NCBI GenBank assembly: GCA_021796315.1
Contig: JAJYOH010000413.1
Location: 1-5,662 of the forward strand
Origin: Chloroflexota bacterium
GTDB taxonomy: Bacteria > Chloroflexota > Anaerolineae > Anaerolineales > Villigracilaceae
Length of the DNA stretch: 5,662 nt
Direction of reading: 5' to 3'
Notes under the pieces: model-generated
Seen by the model: only the letters and a program-made list of their open reading frames with translations
Databases searched by the model: none
Told to the model about the DNA's origin: nothing
In this document: positions 4,960 through 5,662 of the stretch, in pieces
Numbering within the stretch: the stretch's first letter is position 1
Layout of the letters: each line of letters opens with the position of its first letter
Program-made: the position numbers and the translations under genes

Positions 4960-5636
4960 CGCTCCTCCAGGTTGACAATTTGACCATTTAAATCCGACTG
5001 GCATAAATACAAGACTGCCTCGACCAAACCGGCAGGGATGGATGGTTCGGCATGATGAAATTCAGGAATTCCCGTCCCCACTGCATGGACATGAACGCCA
5101 TGCGACGCAAACTCAGCGGATGAGGAACGCGTCAACGCTGCTAGACCAGCCATGCTGGCAAGATACGCCGCCTCCTTCTCGACCCCGAAGCGGGCCGCCG
5201 TTATCAAATTGACGATCACACCTGCGGAGTCCCCGTAGAGGGAACTTTTAGTGCGCATCACGCGTCCCGCGGATTGCATCATCAAAAATGCGCCCGTCAA
5301 ATTAACATCCAGCACACGATGCCAATCCCACTCATCCATCGCAAGCAGGTCCACGCGCGGCTCGACGGCGGCATGGTTGATCAAAATGTCGATGCCGCCA
5401 AAATCATCTTCAACCTGATTAATAATGGCTTGTGCCGCCACTTTTTTGGCAACATCATCCACATAAGATTTGATCCTTCCGCCGCGTTGCGAAACCAACT
5501 CATCGAGATTGATCGGCGAAATATCATTGACCGCTACAAATGCGCCGCGCGCCAAAAAAGCTTCAGCCAATGCGCGGCCTTTGCCCTTCCCCGCGCCGGT
5601 GATGAGAACCACCTTGCCTTCAAAAGAATTTGTCAT
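4956..5636 (-). CDS. Short-chain dehydrogenase/reductase-like protein, catalytically degenerate
   Basis: This 226-aa protein has a Rossmann-fold SDR architecture. The N-terminal cofactor motif TGAGKGKG (13-20) matches TG-x3-G-x-G, and N37-D38 at the end of strand 2 suggests NAD(H) over NADP(H). DV (61-62), the NHAA variant (87-90) of NNAG, and N112 in DVNLTGAF are present. The catalytic centre is altered: the usual Ser is replaced by T146 (NLITAA), Y158 remains, but the Lys four residues later is M162 (Y-L-A-S-M), and the NAVAPG segment reads HAVGTG. The region after position 189 is about 20 residues short, lacking the usual substrate-loop helix and the R-x-G-x-PEE segment, and the C terminus ends NLEER instead of VDGG. 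It may bind NAD without normal oxidoreductase activity. The start at 5636 fits the family N terminus, though no strong ribosome binding site is visible before the window ends. It is coupled to the DinB-like gene. Confidence 0.8.
   Translation of the reverse strand: MTNSFEGKVVLITGAGKGKGRALAEAFLARGAFVAVNDISPINLDELVSQRGGRIKSYVDDVAKKVAAQAIINQVEDDFGGIDILINHAAVEPRVDLLAMDEWDWHRVLDVNLTGAFLMMQSAGRVMRTKSSLYGDSAGVIVNLITAARFGVEKEAAYLASMAGLAALTRSSSAEFASHGVHVHAVGTGIPEFHHAEPSIPAGLVEAVLYLCQSDLNGQIVNLEER
4962..4968 (-). promoter_or_regulatory. Ribosome binding site inside the SDR 3' end
   Basis: Read on the minus strand, GGAGGAG precedes the DinB-like ATG by 2 nt, or by 4-5 nt from the GGAGG core. It also encodes the last SDR residues (LEER), the arrangement typical of translational coupling. 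Confidence 0.75.
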
Positions 5637-5662
5637 GGATTGCTCGCTTTATCTGGGATGAC

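Noticed and set aside
4960..5004. 15-residue N-terminal extension of the DinB-like protein
   Set aside because: It lies wholly inside the SDR coding region, and the ATG at 4959 has GGAGGAG and an ATGA stop-start overlap.
5637..5662. Degenerate copy of the 2718-2788 repeat at the right edge (GGATTGCTCGC...GGGATGAC)
   Set aside because: It resembles the repeat only in short words (GATTGCT, ATGAC) and is cut by the window end, so it cannot be supported.

Overview
This is a compact bacterial chromosome segment of moderate GC content. It carries six complete genes, and possibly the last codons of a seventh at the left edge. The organism is probably a member of Chloroflexota (Anaerolineae-like). 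That inference rests on three things: a two-subunit class I fumarase, a gene resembling proteins usually auto-named 'quinate 5-dehydrogenase', and intergenic palindromic repeats of the CATTGCGA...GAAGCAATC type. None of these is proof of taxonomy.

Layout. Positions 1-94 hold either a leader or the 3' end of an upstream gene, then a strong ribosome binding site. Positions 95-1665 encode the alpha and beta subunits of an oxygen-sensitive [4Fe-4S] fumarate hydratase. The two genes are separated by a 45-nt almost perfect palindrome, and the pair ends in a clear intrinsic terminator (1673-1707). A new promoter near 1753-1781 precedes a 301-aa protein of the 'quinate 5-dehydrogenase'-named family (1810-2715). 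An 86-nt gap filled by a palindromic repeat follows, then a MobA-like NTP transferase with a histone-H1-like Lys/Ala/Pro tail (2802-3698). A 178-nt gap with a second, composite repeat leads to a PAP2-family membrane phosphatase (3877-4437). A 21-bp-stem bidirectional terminator (4442-4488) separates this rightward block from a leftward pair: a short, catalytically degenerate SDR protein (5636-4956) and a DinB-like four-helix protein (4959-4492), whose start codon overlaps the SDR stop codon.

How the genes relate. The fumarase subunits form one enzyme of the TCA cycle. The 301-aa protein and the NTP transferase probably share a transcript, but no shared pathway can be read from sequence. The SDR and DinB genes are translationally coupled and may work together, perhaps with the SDR acting as a binding or regulatory protein. 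No CRISPR array, tRNA, rRNA, transposase or phage gene is visible. The least ordinary items are the palindromes placed just 5' of ribosome binding sites, the SDR that has lost its catalytic lysine, and the basic tail on the NTP transferase.
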